The position numbers and the translations under genes were made by a program. A stretch of 64,000 bases of DNA, taken from the NCBI GenBank assembly GCA_030544235.1, contig CM060466.1, forward strand, positions 21,097,575-21,161,574, given 5' to 3'. The DNA comes from Lepturacanthus savala. Lineage: Eukaryota; Chordata; Actinopteri; Scombriformes; Trichiuridae. The notes beneath the pieces are model-generated. The model made no database searches. It had not been told where the DNA came from and worked only from the letters and a program-made list of their open reading frames with translations. Below, piece after piece: positions 1 through 12,099 of this stretch (positions are counted from its first letter, which is position 1; the number at the start of each line of letters is the position of its first letter).

Positions 1-557
1 GTCTTTCGAATCCCCTCTGTTCTCTCCCCGGAATCAACAAATGTGCTTTCCTTTCTAGATCCTCTGTTAGACTCTGTTTCCATTTGCCTAATGAAAAAGA
101 GATTTCCCCATATAAGTCTTCCTTGAGGCTTCTCTCCATCGACTGAAAAACAGACGCACACACACGCACTGAGACACATGGCCTACGAAATATGATTACA
201 ATAACAGCCACTGTAGCAACAATTGAAAAAGTGGTCATCTAACTAGATAAAAGCTTGACTCTTGTCCCCGCAAGATAGAACATAAAAGGCTTGTGCAGTG
301 CTTGAGGGGAAGGAAATTCTTATCACGTTCCTTCATTCGCTCTCTTTTTCCCGTCTTTCCCTCTCACACATGTCTGACCACGAGATAAATAAAGTGCCAC
401 TGAGCCGTATGATAATAAAGTCTGCCAGCAGTGGTTCAATTCATCTGTGATTAGAGAAAGCAGCAGCATTTTTTTTTGATGCGTGCCGCCGTCAAAGTGA
501 ACGAGGAGACTAGGAGGGGAAACTTCTCTGAATCGTGGTTAAATTATGTCTGTGTGT

Positions 558-588
<31 letters not shown>

Positions 589-1711
589 GGGGGGGGGGGA
601 CAACAGAACAAAAACAGTGTTGGCCGGGAACAAATAAAACAAACATAAGATATATCAACATTAACCACTGCTGTGCAAAATAAACACATTTATTTGAAGA
701 ATCTTTTAAAGTACAAACAAAACTTCTTAGTTCTTTTAAGCAGACTAAGTCTTGAATAAAACAAATAAAATCAACGAAAAATGTCACGTCTTTCTCTTAT
801 GTGCAACTACAACTCTAACATGTGCTTAACTACCGAGAATCACATATTCTCATGGAGGACTAATGGAGCACAGATATAGCTTAAATAAATGTCGATGCCT
901 GAGAAACGTGAACATTACTTCAGATAACTATATTTAAAACAAAATTACTGTATTGTTCTATTAAGTATTGAATTTAAATTGTTACAATTGCCGAATATGC
1001 AAAATCCACAAAGTACACACTATCCGTATAATAATCAATGTGTGGATATATTATGCACAAAATATTATGTATGTACAGTTACAGTATGGCCTTAACAACC
1101 AGTGTCCAGCCTGAACACTTTTGAAGAGTTACTTTATTACCTTTGTCTCTCCACTATTAACTATAAATACTACCTAGATTTGACTTGAGTCAAAGCTCAC
1201 TGCAGCTCTCTGCTCTTCATGTTTTTCAGATCTTGGATTGACATTTTCAAGAACCTATTTATAACTTTACTGCTCACATTGTTCCAACACCGTCTTTCAT
1301 GGTTTCATGTTTCAGTGAGGAGGATGTCGTCTTTGTGTTTTGGCAATGTGTCAGAAGGGATTTGTGTCAGTGGGGGGAAAAAATCAACGAGATATCACCA
1401 TTTACACAAGTCTGGAACTGTGTGTGAACATCTCCTTCACTCTGCATGTGTGTCTGGATCTGTTTTTTTAATTCGCTTCTGTTCTGCTGAAAATAACCAA
1501 TTGAAGTTCCAACACAAGCTGGCAGCTGAGCATGAGTCCAGCTGCGAATTTAACATCATTGAAGAGTTACACTTAATGTAAATTCTTTTTCTTTTGAAGA
1601 GATGTTTGAAGGGAAGATTACAATCAGCCATCTCCCCACACAAAGTCTCAGGGTAGAGTCAAAGAGTCAATTTGTTTCAGTTTATAGTGAGGATGAAGGT
1701 GGTTCTTATAC
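1..1711. other. Non-coding left edge, presumed mgat5b intron
   Basis: This lies downstream of the donor at 1711 in the mgat5b direction. I looked for the next MGAT5B exon, which should encode a cysteine-containing segment followed by a conserved GKVEWM-type motif, and did not find it on the minus strand. Apart from the TG/poly-G tract at 550-599 the sequence is unremarkable AT-rich DNA. Confidence 0.6.
550..599. repeat. (TG)11 followed by a 28-base G run
   Basis: A TG dinucleotide tract at about 550-571 runs directly into 28 consecutive G residues (572-599). On the mgat5b sense strand this is poly-C followed by (CA)n. Runs this long are prone to length error, and G-quadruplex formation is possible. 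Confidence 0.95.
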
Positions 1712-1821
1712 CTTTTCCTTGCACCATGCTGGTTTGCAGTATCTGCTCCACCCTGATTGCCATGTTGGATACATTCTGGGCGATGGCCTGGATCCTCTCC
1801 ACCAAGCCAGCTGGTTGAAAC
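1712..1821 (-). CDS. mgat5b: mgat5b stem-region coding exon (probably exon 4)
   Basis: This 110-bp exon has acceptor gggttttcag|gtttc and donor ggaaaag|gtataag. Its first base completes the Arg codon carried over from 17351, 36 codons follow, and one base is left over for the next exon outside the window. The product reads FQPAGLVERIQAIAQNVSNM and then AIRVEQILQTSMVQGK. The block LVERIQAIAQNVS followed by V.QIL is a hallmark of the MGAT5B stem just before the cysteine-containing start of the catalytic region. NVS is a likely N-glycosylation sequon. The open frame continues through both splice sites, so the exon is hidden within longer open stretches; splice consensus, phase and family match set the limits. 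Confidence 0.94.
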
Positions 1822-2230
1822 CTGAAAACCCACAAACACAGGGTGAAGGATGCAGAGATGAAGGCATGTGACTGACAGGTCCTGTAGCTTCATGTAAGCC
1901 CAGTTTAAAACCGTATAATGGACAAGAAGCACACACCTCTGCATCAAAGCTAGAACCTCTCCTCTTATGCTCACGCATACTTAGCAGCCAGAATATCCCC
2001 AAAAACAGTTGAAAACATTTCATCCACCAGTCCTTCTCTCCTATGTTTTTGTGTCTCACTTTTATCTCCCTCCCCTTTCCCCCCCCTTTTTTTAGATACT
2101 AACAGATGTAGAACTGTTAGTGGGAGATGCAAATTGGTAGACACTTGGTTGGAGCGTGAAATAGAAAAGGACCTATGCAGTTAATACCGCTTCCTCTGTG
2201 GGGTGAGAGACTTCTCGTTTCCATAATAAG

Positions 2231-2272
2231 ATGTGTGTATGTGTGTGTGTGTGTGTGTGTGTGTTTGTGTGC
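2231..2272. repeat. (TG)n microsatellite
   Basis: An interrupted TG tract with two short imperfections, lying within intronic DNA. Confidence 0.9.
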
Positions 2273-2924
2273 ATAATGTATGTGTTTGCATCCATTTGTG
2301 TGTTTATGGTAGCACATCGCACGAAGCCAAGCCTATGTACCCACACATACTCAGACTGCTGTGCCCATTATTCCCACTTAAATTGATTTGGGAGCATATT
2401 GTGCGTACGTGTCCATCTTTCTGTCTCTCAGCAGATGGCATTAACCCTCATTAAAGCCAGGGGCTTAAATGCAGCATAATAACACATCCTCATCGATGCC
2501 TGTAAGAATTATTGATTGTTGCTTAGATAACAAAATGCCAACAGCAGCTGCATGAAAATGAACTTCATTCTCATGCAGCAAAAATTCAAACAAAAGTAGG
2601 GAGCCATCAAAGTTGCAGCCTGTCCCCATGCTCCATTACGAGTTTTGTAGCAGTCACCTTTAAGGATTTCTAACCCTGTTTATGTCCTTTTTTTAACATG
2701 TTCACTACAACAGAGAAGCCATTATCCCATAGGGCTTTCGTGGTATATTTCAGCTGTCTACAAAATGAAGACATGTGATGAAATTAGGAAACAATGTGGA
2801 TATTTTTGTTGCATAAGACAAAGCTTTTACATAGAGTATAGTGCAGTAGTTCTGTATATTAGTCTGCATGGTGCACGTAAGGGGACTGTCCTGAGACACA
2901 TAGAGAATTTGGTTCGCATTACAT

Positions 2925-3325
2925 GAGTATTGCATTACGTTAAAGTTACTCTCACCAAAATAACTGGAAATATGGATTTGGCAATCTAAATATAGCTCAT
3001 CTTTGTCATAATTGCTGCTAGTCACAACAGGGATCTTGCTGACAACTTTTCAAAAAGCTATTGATTCCACTGTTGAAAGTGGTTTTCATGTCTTCATCAA
3101 CACACTCTGACACAAGTTTCCTAACCTGTTGATGCTGAAAAATCTCAGAGCAGGCAAACGTTAATTGTGTCTGTTTTGTGGTTTTATCGTCACTCTCATG
3201 CTCCACTTGCTTCCTTGCTAACTTCATGTTACCATGGCACCTCTGTAAATGTTAAATTACTGGTGTTATTTCAGGAAGTGACAGTTCTTTAGGTGTAGCA
3301 CACAAAGTGCTACCGGCAGTATGCT
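2925..3325. repeat. Dispersed repeat family A, copy 1 (partial)
   Basis: This is about 400 bp of a repeat also present at 5797-6898 and 33490-34130. Shared landmarks are ccaaaataactggaaatatg, the stretch around tcatgtcttcatcaacacac, tctcatgctcc, ccttgctaactt and ttctttaggtgtagcacac. This copy lacks the terminal GTAATGCATTACAG-type sequence seen in the other two. I do not know a family name; it has no coding capacity. Confidence 0.8.
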
Positions 3326-3740
3326 TTAGGCAGTTAACCCATACATCCTCCTCCCTATAGTCATATTCTTCGGCTCCTCTGGCAGGATCCCAGTCTCCGT
3401 CCACAGATAGGTATCCAGGAGGCATTTGATTCAGATGCTTGAACCACCTTCAGCTAAAGGTAACCTAACCTAAAGCTCTCTCTTCAATATGAGAATCCAG
3501 TGCAGAACCCCGGACTGTCTATCGTGCTCACATTCCACTTTATCCTGTCTTCTGAACAAGACATTCTTCACATGGGGCAGCGGCTCATTCTCAACCAGAA
3601 GGATCAATCTGCTCTTTTCTTGCAGAGTATTATGGTTTTACACTGGGGGTATTGAACCACAGCCTCTGATGCTGCAACGACTTCCCATGTTTTCCTTAAT
3701 TAAATCTCTCAAATCTAATTTTCATACTAGGCAGTTGCAG

Positions 3741-4396
3741 TAAGGCGAGGCTATAATTATATAGTACATTTAAACAACAATTGTAAAAAAAACAAAAAAA
3801 AAAAACTAAGAAAAATCAGTGAAACTTAATTCAAATTAAATAAGATTAAATATCCCAAAAATGTTAATTAAAAGCAAAAGCAAGCAAGCTATAAAAAGGA
3901 GAAAATAAAAATAAAATTAAAACAAACCAAGAACAAAGTTACAGTGCAGTGAAAAATAATAAAAATAAATAACATCAGCAATAGGATATCAGCAAACAGA
4001 AAAGTCTTCACCTCTGACTTAAAAACAGTGAGAGTTGCGGCAGACCTGCAGTTCTCAGGGAGTTTGTTCTCTGGGAGTTTGTTCCAGATGTGTGGGGCAT
4101 AGAAACAGAACGCTGCTTCTCTATGTTTAGTTCTGGCTTTGGGAACAGAGAGCAGATTTGTCCCAGACCATCTAAGAGGTCTGGATAGTTTACAGTACTT
4201 TATAAACCAGTAAAAGTTTGTTACAGTTAATTCTGCCAGTGCAGGGACCTCAGAACTGGAGTGATATGATCTATTGTTTTAGTCTTTGTGAGGACTCTAG
4301 TATCTCAGCTGCCTGATTAACTTTTTTAGAGAGACCTGTAAAGACCCTTTTACAGAGGTCAAGTCTACTGAAGTAGTAGTATAGTTGTACCTATCA
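3741..4396 (-). mobile_element. Non-LTR retrotransposon 3' end, minus strand, degenerate
   Basis: Read on the minus strand, the piece near 4000-4090 encodes NKLPENCRSAATL followed by FKSEVKTF. This is the characteristic end of the reverse-transcriptase ORF in fish L2/CR1/Rex1-type LINEs. The right part (4090-4396) matches the preceding coding region but is broken. The left part (3741-3990) is the A-rich 3' region and shares ttacagtgcagtg and the opening atatagtacatttaaacaac with the element at 54393. The copy is 5'-truncated and dead. The clade assignment is from memory and is uncertain. Confidence 0.75.
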
Positions 4397-4399
4397 ACT

Positions 4400-5790
4400 C
4401 TCATAATATTGGATCAATTAGATTTTTGGGGGCATTTCATATAATTTGCACCACAGATGTAATTTTCATCACTGATCATGTGCTTATTAGGAGGAACAAA
4501 TATCATTCCTCTTACCTGCTAAAAAATGGTTAAATCACCACAGTGTAAATAAACCTTTTGCTGAAGCAGCCTGAAGCAGTTATCTCAATAAAAGCATATG
4601 ACAGAACTAATTATATTTTATTCCGTTCCGTACAAGTGAGACAAATACGGCGTACACATTAGTGAAAGTTATTACCTTATATTGTCCTATAATGAGAGCC
4701 TATATTTTATTAGGCTATAAAAGTATGTTTAAAACATTAAGATTAGTTCTCAGCCATAGAGGATTACAACTATTACAGCCATGGCAGCGAGCACTATACA
4801 AGTGCAATGTGTTTGGCCTGCAACACAAAACATTTCCTTGGCAAACCGGGTGAAAACATAACCCCTGTAACTGAAAAGCTCTCTTCGGGGGACTTGAGTT
4901 GACCTTCTATGTGTGTTATGATGCAGTTTCATCAGCAATAAAGGGAGGGAAATATAGAAGGAGAGACAGAAAGAACAGAGGAAGGGAAAGTGTTCTGCTC
5001 TGGAAGGCAAGAAAAAAATGAATCTGAAACAGATATGGGGAATATGTAGTCAAAACGGCATGCAAGCAGACAGAATAATGGGACAGCAATAAAAAGGGAA
5101 GGAGATCAACCAGCCACGGCAAACAGACCAAGAGTACCAGGGGGATATTTCTGTCAAGAACAAGAAAGGGTAAAATAAGGAGGTCCTCAGTGCCTTACAG
5201 AGGAAACCAACAAAACAGCTTGACTGAAACATTAAATGATCAAAGGATACATGGAGTATATACATATTTGATGGCCCACAGTTGCACGCTGCTCGCAATG
5301 AAGCCGCCTCCTTTCTGATGGATTTAGACAGTTGGCTCTTTTACAAATGAGGGAAACAAAACACAAATGAGGGAGAGCAAATAGAAGACAAATCGGGAGG
5401 AAAGCGTAGCGGGTAGAAGAGAAAACATTAGAGGAAATCCACTGGTGGGTGCCAAGCGGAAATAGAACATTCAGAAGTGAAGGAAACTGAGAGGGAAGCG
5501 GTAAGAGAAAATCAATGATTGGCTATACAACAGCGTTTCTAAGGATACAAAATGAAAATCTGTTCTCGTGTTCTCCCTCATGTTCTCTTGATGTCGTCTC
5601 TCCCTCTCTGTCTAATGAGCTCATCATCTAAAGGGAAGGGGACGGTTTTGGCGGCATCACGTCAACTAAAGCTGCTCAGATGTTTGTGACAAGGTGTCAA
5701 CACGTGTGTGTTTGGCTGATGTCGATTTCCACTGCATATCACGGTCTAAATATCACACTTATTCCGTTTAATTTTCACATACAGACACTG
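4400..5790. other. Intronic DNA, no feature supported
   Basis: AT-rich, with purine-rich patches around 4930-5020 and 5340-5500. The short open frames here show no recognisable domain. Confidence 0.5.
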
Positions 5791-5796
5791 CTAATC

Positions 5797-6898
5797 AATG
5801 TTGGGCAATTTATTTCAAAACTGTAATGTGTTATTTATTACTTGTTACTGCCTTTTCAAAGTAATTCATTGCATTACAATAAGGTGGTGCAGTGGTTAGC
5901 GCTGTTGCCTCACAGCAAGAAGGTTTCAGGTTCAAGTCCTCCTTGGTCTGGGACCTTTCTGTGTGGAGTGTGCATGGTGTCTGTGTGGGTTCTTTACAGG
6001 TTCTTCAGCTTCCTCCCACAGTCCAAAAACATGCTGAGGTTAATTGTAGACTCTAAATTGCCCATAGGTGTGAATGGTGTGTGCCCTATGATAGGCTGGT
6101 GACCATTTGGGCTGCCTCTCGCCTGGGATGGGCTGGGATGGGCTCCTGCAACCCTAATGAAGAAGATGACTGACAAATATTACAATATTAAGGTATGTCA
6201 AATTCAAGGCATTACACTACTATTGTGTTAGTTTTAAGTTATTCTTACCAAAATAACTGGAAATATGGATTTGGTAATCCAAATATAGCTTTCATTATTG
6301 CTGCTAGGCACACCAGGGATCTTGCTGACAAGTTTTCAAAAAGCTGGTTGAAAGTGGTTCTCATGTCTTCATCAACACACTCTGAGACAAGTCTCCTAAC
6401 CTGTTGATGCTGAAGAGCAGGAGAAGCTTCATTTTGTCTGCAGTTTTATCTCCATTCTCATGCTCCGTTCGTTTCCTTGCTAACTTCCTGTTACTATGGC
6501 ACCTCTGTAAATGTTAAATTACTGCTGTGTGGACAATTCTTTAGGTGTAGCACACAAAATGCATTTGACGACGATGTTCTTCAGATCCTTATGTTACGTC
6601 ACATAAAGGACGTAACATAAAGTAATGAGCGTGTGCCCATTGGGAGAATATGCTATCCAATGTTTTCTGCAAGTTCTCATCTCCATCAGCTCAAGGGAAA
6701 AGGAAGTGAAACAGTGAATTTGTATGAAGAAAAACATAAATAAACATAAAAAACATAAAAAAAAGGCCACTTCAATCCAGGTAAAATACACACTAATAGA
6801 TGTTACCGACATTTGTATGCCTTACATTACTGTATTACAGCAAAAATCAATGCATTACAGTAATTTATTACTGTTGTAACGTGTTACTCCCTACTCCT
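5797..6898. repeat. Dispersed repeat family A, copy 2 (fullest copy, split by a SINE)
   Basis: The left end (5797-5881) carries gtaatgtgttatttattact and the right end (about 6835-6898) carries gcattacagtaatttattac then gtaacgtgttactccc. Read as reverse complement, the right end resembles the left, which suggests degenerate terminal inverted repeats. The interior (6188-6570) matches copy 1, and 6400-6880 matches copy 3. A SINE interrupts the copy at 5882-6178. With the SINE removed it is about 800 bp. It has no coding capacity, so it is probably a non-autonomous DNA transposon. Confidence 0.75.
5882..6178 (+). mobile_element. tRNA-derived SINE-like element with 9-bp target-site duplication
   Basis: The 5' part carries RNA polymerase III promoter boxes: A box around tggttagcgctg and B box ggttcaagtcc. 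The body then runs through cttcctcccacagtccaaaa, ctctaaattgcccataggtg and atgataggctgg, a sequence common across teleost genomes. It is flanked by identical attacaata at 5873-5881 and 6179-6187, which marks a retrotransposition-type insertion into dispersed repeat family A. It is non-coding and non-autonomous. Confidence 0.85.
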
Positions 6899-7459
6899 GC
6901 TGCTAAAGTACACTGACAATTTTTTTATTATACACAGTGGTGTAGAAAAGATGTCTATATACATAGAGAAATTCAAATCAGGTAAAAAAAAAAAATGAAA
7001 CAAAAGATGAATCTCTGGCTTCTTCCAGCAAAGCTATGACATTGACTTGAGTGCTTTGGAAAGGAGGCCTCCTGGGATAAAGGTTGTTACTGACGGAGCT
7101 TAGATGGGTGCTTAAGGGAGGAGAAATAGGTAAACCCCCGCCAGAGCAGTGATCTTCAGAGAGTGTACGCTTTAAGGAAGATTTACCAATCTCGCCTCTT
7201 GTCCGCCGCACAGTCAAACGGAGTGAATCAACTCCACATCCGTTTTCCCCTCCTCTGTCTCCCTCTCTCTCATTTCACACTGTCCCTTTGCCTCCCGTCC
7301 TCCTCCTGCCTCGTTATTTTCCCTCCGTTTTCTGCTCTAACGAGTGGCTGCCCTGTGGGCAAATCGCAGACTGGGGCCTCAGACATCAAGTCCCATTCAC
7401 CGCTACACGGGAGTGTGTCAGCACCAATGAAGCTCAGAGGAGATGAGACTCCTGCCCAG

Positions 7460-7511
7460 CATGTGTGTGTGTGTGTGTGTATGTGCATGCAGCATGTGTG
7501 TGTGTGTGTCT
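7460..7511. repeat. Interrupted (TG)n microsatellite
   Basis: Two TG tracts are separated by a short imperfect duplication of gcatgtgtg. Confidence 0.85.
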
Positions 7512-8251
7512 TTCTGTGAATGCGTGCCTAACTGGCCTGGATTTGGGATATGTTTTTAGAAAGCTCTCTTCCCATTTGCTCCTCTCGCTGCCGGCGAATA
7601 TCACACATCACCATGTCACTCAATGACCTTTCTATCAAATTATCTCCCTCTGTTCATGTGTGTGAGTGCAAGAGGAAGAGAAGGAGTCATAAGATACAAA
7701 TAAGAGAGATAGAGAGAAATAAATACATAATAAATATAGAGAGTAAGAGATAAAGGAAGATGTGGTCAGGAAGGGAGAGGAAACAAGTGATTGAATGGAA
7801 ATAACTGGACTGAAGAGGGAATTATGCCACCCCTGTTTGGACAGTGAGTGTGTGGCCATTAATCCTGTAGCTATGTGCTCAGACAGGGGTCACAGGCCTG
7901 GTCTCATGCCCGGACTGGTTTTAATAAGTGTTACCACAAGTGAACTAACCCGAATGGGAAATAAAATATAGAACAAGTTTATATGGATTTCCATTTGCCA
8001 CCAATGGTAAATCTTTACATTTTAAATGTCTTAAAATGATTTACTTATAAAAGTGTCTGCTTCCTCATTTTTTTCATTCAAGATATGACAATTAATTATA
8101 AATTAAGTAAAATTAAGTATGTTCTTCTTAAGGAAAGTAGAAGGTAAATTATGCATTTTAACATATGCACCATAATGTTTCTATCTTTTAATTATGTATC
8201 TATTATGTATCTATTATTAAGACATATTGTCACTGTATACAATATTGTCAC

Positions 8252-8253
<2 letters not shown>

Positions 8254-8348
<95 letters not shown>
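8254..8348. repeat. (TA)n microsatellite, about 95 bp
   Basis: An uninterrupted alternating TA run. It is self-complementary and could extrude as a hairpin or cruciform. Confidence 0.97.
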
Positions 8349-8350
<2 letters not shown>

Positions 8351-9199
8351 TCACCTTAAATCACCTTAATCCTGAGTTGAAAGGCTCATACTCTTTATGC
8401 TATAGGATAATGGCCATTTTATTTTTTGTCTAAGTCAGGTTTTTGCCCAAGTCAGGATAAAACGGCCATTTAACAAGCTTTCATTATGGCGGCTGCTTCA
8501 AGAAGCAAGAATTTATGGTGCAGAAAAAGCTCTAAACATGAAACTATAAGGTTTTATACTAATTTAGTCTAAATTTCACTTTAATAATATGTAATATAAA
8601 GTCCTGTGCAAACCAATATATTTAATAAGAATGTAGCAAAATATAAAGAAGGAAAGGAAGTTCCAGGATCTTCATTTTATTAATCATGTTGAGTGTCATT
8701 ACTGAAAATTTGCCACATCTTGGGTTTCAAAAAGTTATCAAAACTGGATGTTGGAAAGGGAGAACGAGAAAGGGAAAAAAATATTTAAAAGAATATATAA
8801 TCTCTGCAATTGATAACGTTTTTTGTGTTTTCCCAAAAACCTGAAAAAATAATAGGGAATAGGGAAAAGGGAAACGATATGTATTGTATCTATGCCTTCT
8901 TATTTATATCTTATATAAGCCTTTATCATTATATATGTGTGTAAAGTGTATCTAATTTAAAGGAAAACATTATTTTGTTATACAGTACATTTTTTCAGTT
9001 TTCATGAATCTTATAAGTAAGCTAATGAAAATCACCATAGCACTATACAAATTATATACTTTTTATATGTGAATTTATACTGTTTCATGTGTGTTTCTAT
9101 CCTCAAAAACATATTACTCACATATTAAAGTGACATGACTCATAGTGTTATTGTGCACGGTTGGAACTGACTTAACGCCAAGATAAACCTAATCCAATC

Positions 9200-9640
9200 T
9201 GAATGAAGATACATAAAAGCAATAAAACAAACAACATCTGAGCACACAGAATAAATAAATTACAAAATACAAGAACAAAATCATTCAAAAGTCTTAGGGC
9301 TAACTATTCCACAAACTAGGATAAGTGTTTCCCTTTAAATTCAGCCTGCTAGGTGGGACAGATAAAAATGTCTTTACTTGTGAATCTAAGAGGCCTTAGT
9401 AGCAGGTCAAGGATCAACAACAACATCAACAACATTGAGACCTAGTCTGGGCCCTGGTTGTGCAATGCCTTATAAGTTACTAAAAGGATTTTTAGGATCA
9501 ACTCTAAATTTAATAAAGCTAGCATAAAGAGGCCAAGACAGGTGTGATATGATCTGAATGGATAGTTTTAGTCAACAATCTTGCTGCATAGCTCAGGTCT
9601 AGTTAAAGCCGTTTTGACTGATTCAAGCAGATACATAGTA
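9200..9640 (-). mobile_element. Degenerate LINE 3' fragment, minus strand
   Basis: The segment with ccttataagttactaaaagg, gtgtgatatgatct and ttttagtc lines up with tttataaaccagtaaaag, gagtgatatgatct and ttttagtc in the LINE remnant at 3741-4396. It therefore appears to be another heavily decayed reverse-transcriptase tail. No intact frame remains. Confidence 0.55.
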
Positions 9641-10279
9641 ATCTGGACAAGATGTCATCAACGTATTGATCAACTGCTCAGTGTCCAAAGGGGAGCGCAA
9701 ATGGCAATTTGTCCTTATGTTCCTAAGTTGATGGAAAACGATTGCAGGGCTACGCATGACTTCATTTGTCCCTATACTGATATTGTCTGCAAATTCAAAC
9801 AAGTTTAAACGAGTCTGTAGAGAGCTGCACTATTGAAAACATATCCGTTAGACAACCTTTAATTGAATAGCCTTTATTAGTTTAAATATAGTGCTTTAAT
9901 GACAGTACCAACAAGAGTGAACAAACATGCCTGGATACAGACATGAGGAGCACATGCTGATCCAAAAAAAGGTGTATGCATCACTGATTTACATCCAAAC
10001 AAACAAGGAACAGGTGCTTTAAGTGAAATCTTGCCAATTTTCAACTTTATCTCTATTTATATAAGTTTGGAATGCAGTGCGAGGAATAACTGCAGTTTTT
10101 GTAAACGTCTGTGTCTTTGAAGTGAAGCTGTGCAATCCGTCTTTTTAACGGCCACCAGTTACACCAAAATAGCCACAGAGAAGATCAGCAATAACTACTG
10201 ACGTTTTTTACACGCTATCCCATTCACACAAACTGAAATAAAGTTACAAAATTGGCAAAACTACAATAGTAGTAGTACA

Positions 10280-10485
10280 AGTAGTGAAGAATTACTGTAG
10301 TAAATACCAGTAGTCAAAGAGTTAGTGTATTATAATATAATACCATTAATCACCCAAATACTGTGAATATAACTGAAATGACAGTATTTAATTGATTTTT
10401 TAAATTTTACAGTAAAAACACAATACTGTAAACAACAACTTTTTTGATGATTACTGCCAGTAACGTTTTGCAGTGTGTAATGTGT
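10280..10485. repeat. TACTGTAAA-type dispersed repeat fragment
   Basis: Contains attactgtagtaaa, ttttacagtaaaaacacaat, actgtaaaca and attactgccagtaacg. It is related to the ACTGTAA/TTACAGT sequence that bounds the composite at 43154-47962. Confidence 0.5.
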
Positions 10486-11780
10486 GAAACTCAGAGGAAA
10501 CACACCAGTTTAACAACTCAAGTGCAAGTTATAGGGTCTTAAATTTACAACTTAATGAACTTGGTAGTTGGATCATGTAAAAAGATAAAAGAAAAATGCG
10601 GAATTGACTTTAATGTATTAAGTTGCAAGTTAAAAATTCCCAAATAATTTAAATTCTGTATACCCACATTGATTAAATATCTTCTGTCAAGTTTGACTGT
10701 CATATATATTGCAGGTTTTAGATAAAACATTTAAAAAAATCCCAAAATGGGATTGTAACTACACCCAGGCCTGTATCCACATGTCTCCCTGTTGACCCCG
10801 TGTGTCCTGGGATTTCCCTTCGTATTAATGAATGTCATATAGCTGGGGTCTTTGTGGCAGGAAGCTCTTATCACTCCTGTCACAAGAAAGATCTATTTGC
10901 TTTGGGTTCTGTCCAAACCACTCACCAGGCACGCTGCAGGTAAAGTAATATGTGCTGACCTTGGTGCTGAAACATTTTGTCACAGGGGTATCCTTCCTCT
11001 TCTACTGGATTCAGTGTGGTTTTCGAGAACAATAACGATGACGAAATCATTTCATCAACGGCCATTTTTTAAATGACGAAGTCCTGCCATTGACGAAATA
11101 GTAATTTGTAATTTGATGACTAAAACATAAAGGAATGTAACGGTATTTTCGTTGACAAGAGGGGACGAGACCACAATGTTAGTGGGTGGACTCCATTTCA
11201 AATTGCATGGAAATTCTTCAGATGCTCAAATATCAGAAATGCTGTTACTGTTAACATTCTCCTGACCTGAGTTTGCTGGTCACACCCAACACCACCTTAG
11301 CTGTACACACAGAATAAAACAAACACTTGTGAATGGATCGCAGCATCAGCGTCAACGCTGGTGGAGCATGGTGGTTTGAAAAAAAAAGAAGGACTTATGG
11401 ACTTGTTTGGATGGATTTATATGGATATATGGACAGATATTTAAATATCATCCTAAAGAAACTAAAACTGAAGGCCTAGTATCAGGAGACAGAGCTACAC
11501 GCTAGCTATCACTGCGGGTAGGCTGAACATTGTTTATATTGTTATTATTGTTATTATGAATATTGTTTCAGTGCACGGCAACATTTACAAACATCACATT
11601 AAAGTTACATCATACCATTAAAACAATAAATGCCATAACTCTAATGCAAGAATGAAAACTAAAATTAAGAATTGATTTCAAATGTCGTCCTATTTATTAA
11701 CAAGAAACCTCCTATACATAGGCTACATTGAGTGCAGTTATTACAACTGAAGAACTAAACGAGACGTCTATAACTTAACT

Positions 11781-12087
11781 AGGGCTGCAACTAATGACTA
11801 TTCTCATAGTTGATTAATCAATCAAATTTTTAAATAATTAATCCATTAGTATTTTGATTGTTGGATAAACTTGTGTAAAATTTAGATTAAAGCTAAAAAT
11901 CTAAAATGTCTTATTTTGTCCAGACCAACAGTCCTACTATTATAGAAGAGTAAAGAAATGAGACATTAATTAGATTTGAGAAGCTCGAACCAGAGAATTT
12001 GGATATTTTCTTCTTTAAAATCAATTATCGTGATGATTGGCAATTATTATGATAGTTGGCAACTAATCAATTATTTGCTGCAGCTCT
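11781..12087. mobile_element. MITE with GCTGCA-type terminal inverted repeats
   Basis: The element starts agggctgcaactaatgacta and ends ttatttgctgcagctct. The reverse complement of the end (agagctgcagcaaataa) mirrors the start. The interior has the usual gattaatcaatcaaa and caattatcgtgatgattggc blocks near the ends. About 307 bp, with no coding capacity. It seems to sit inside older dispersed repeat sequence (from about 11015). Confidence 0.75.
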
Positions 12088-12099
12088 ACTCTAAACTTA

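Noticed and set aside
1706..2059. Minus-strand open frame of 117 codons overlapping the stem exon
   Set aside because: It is in a different frame from the MGAT5B reading, which is set by the match and the splice phase.
8151..8433. Open frames encoding (IY)n
   Set aside because: Translation of a TA microsatellite.
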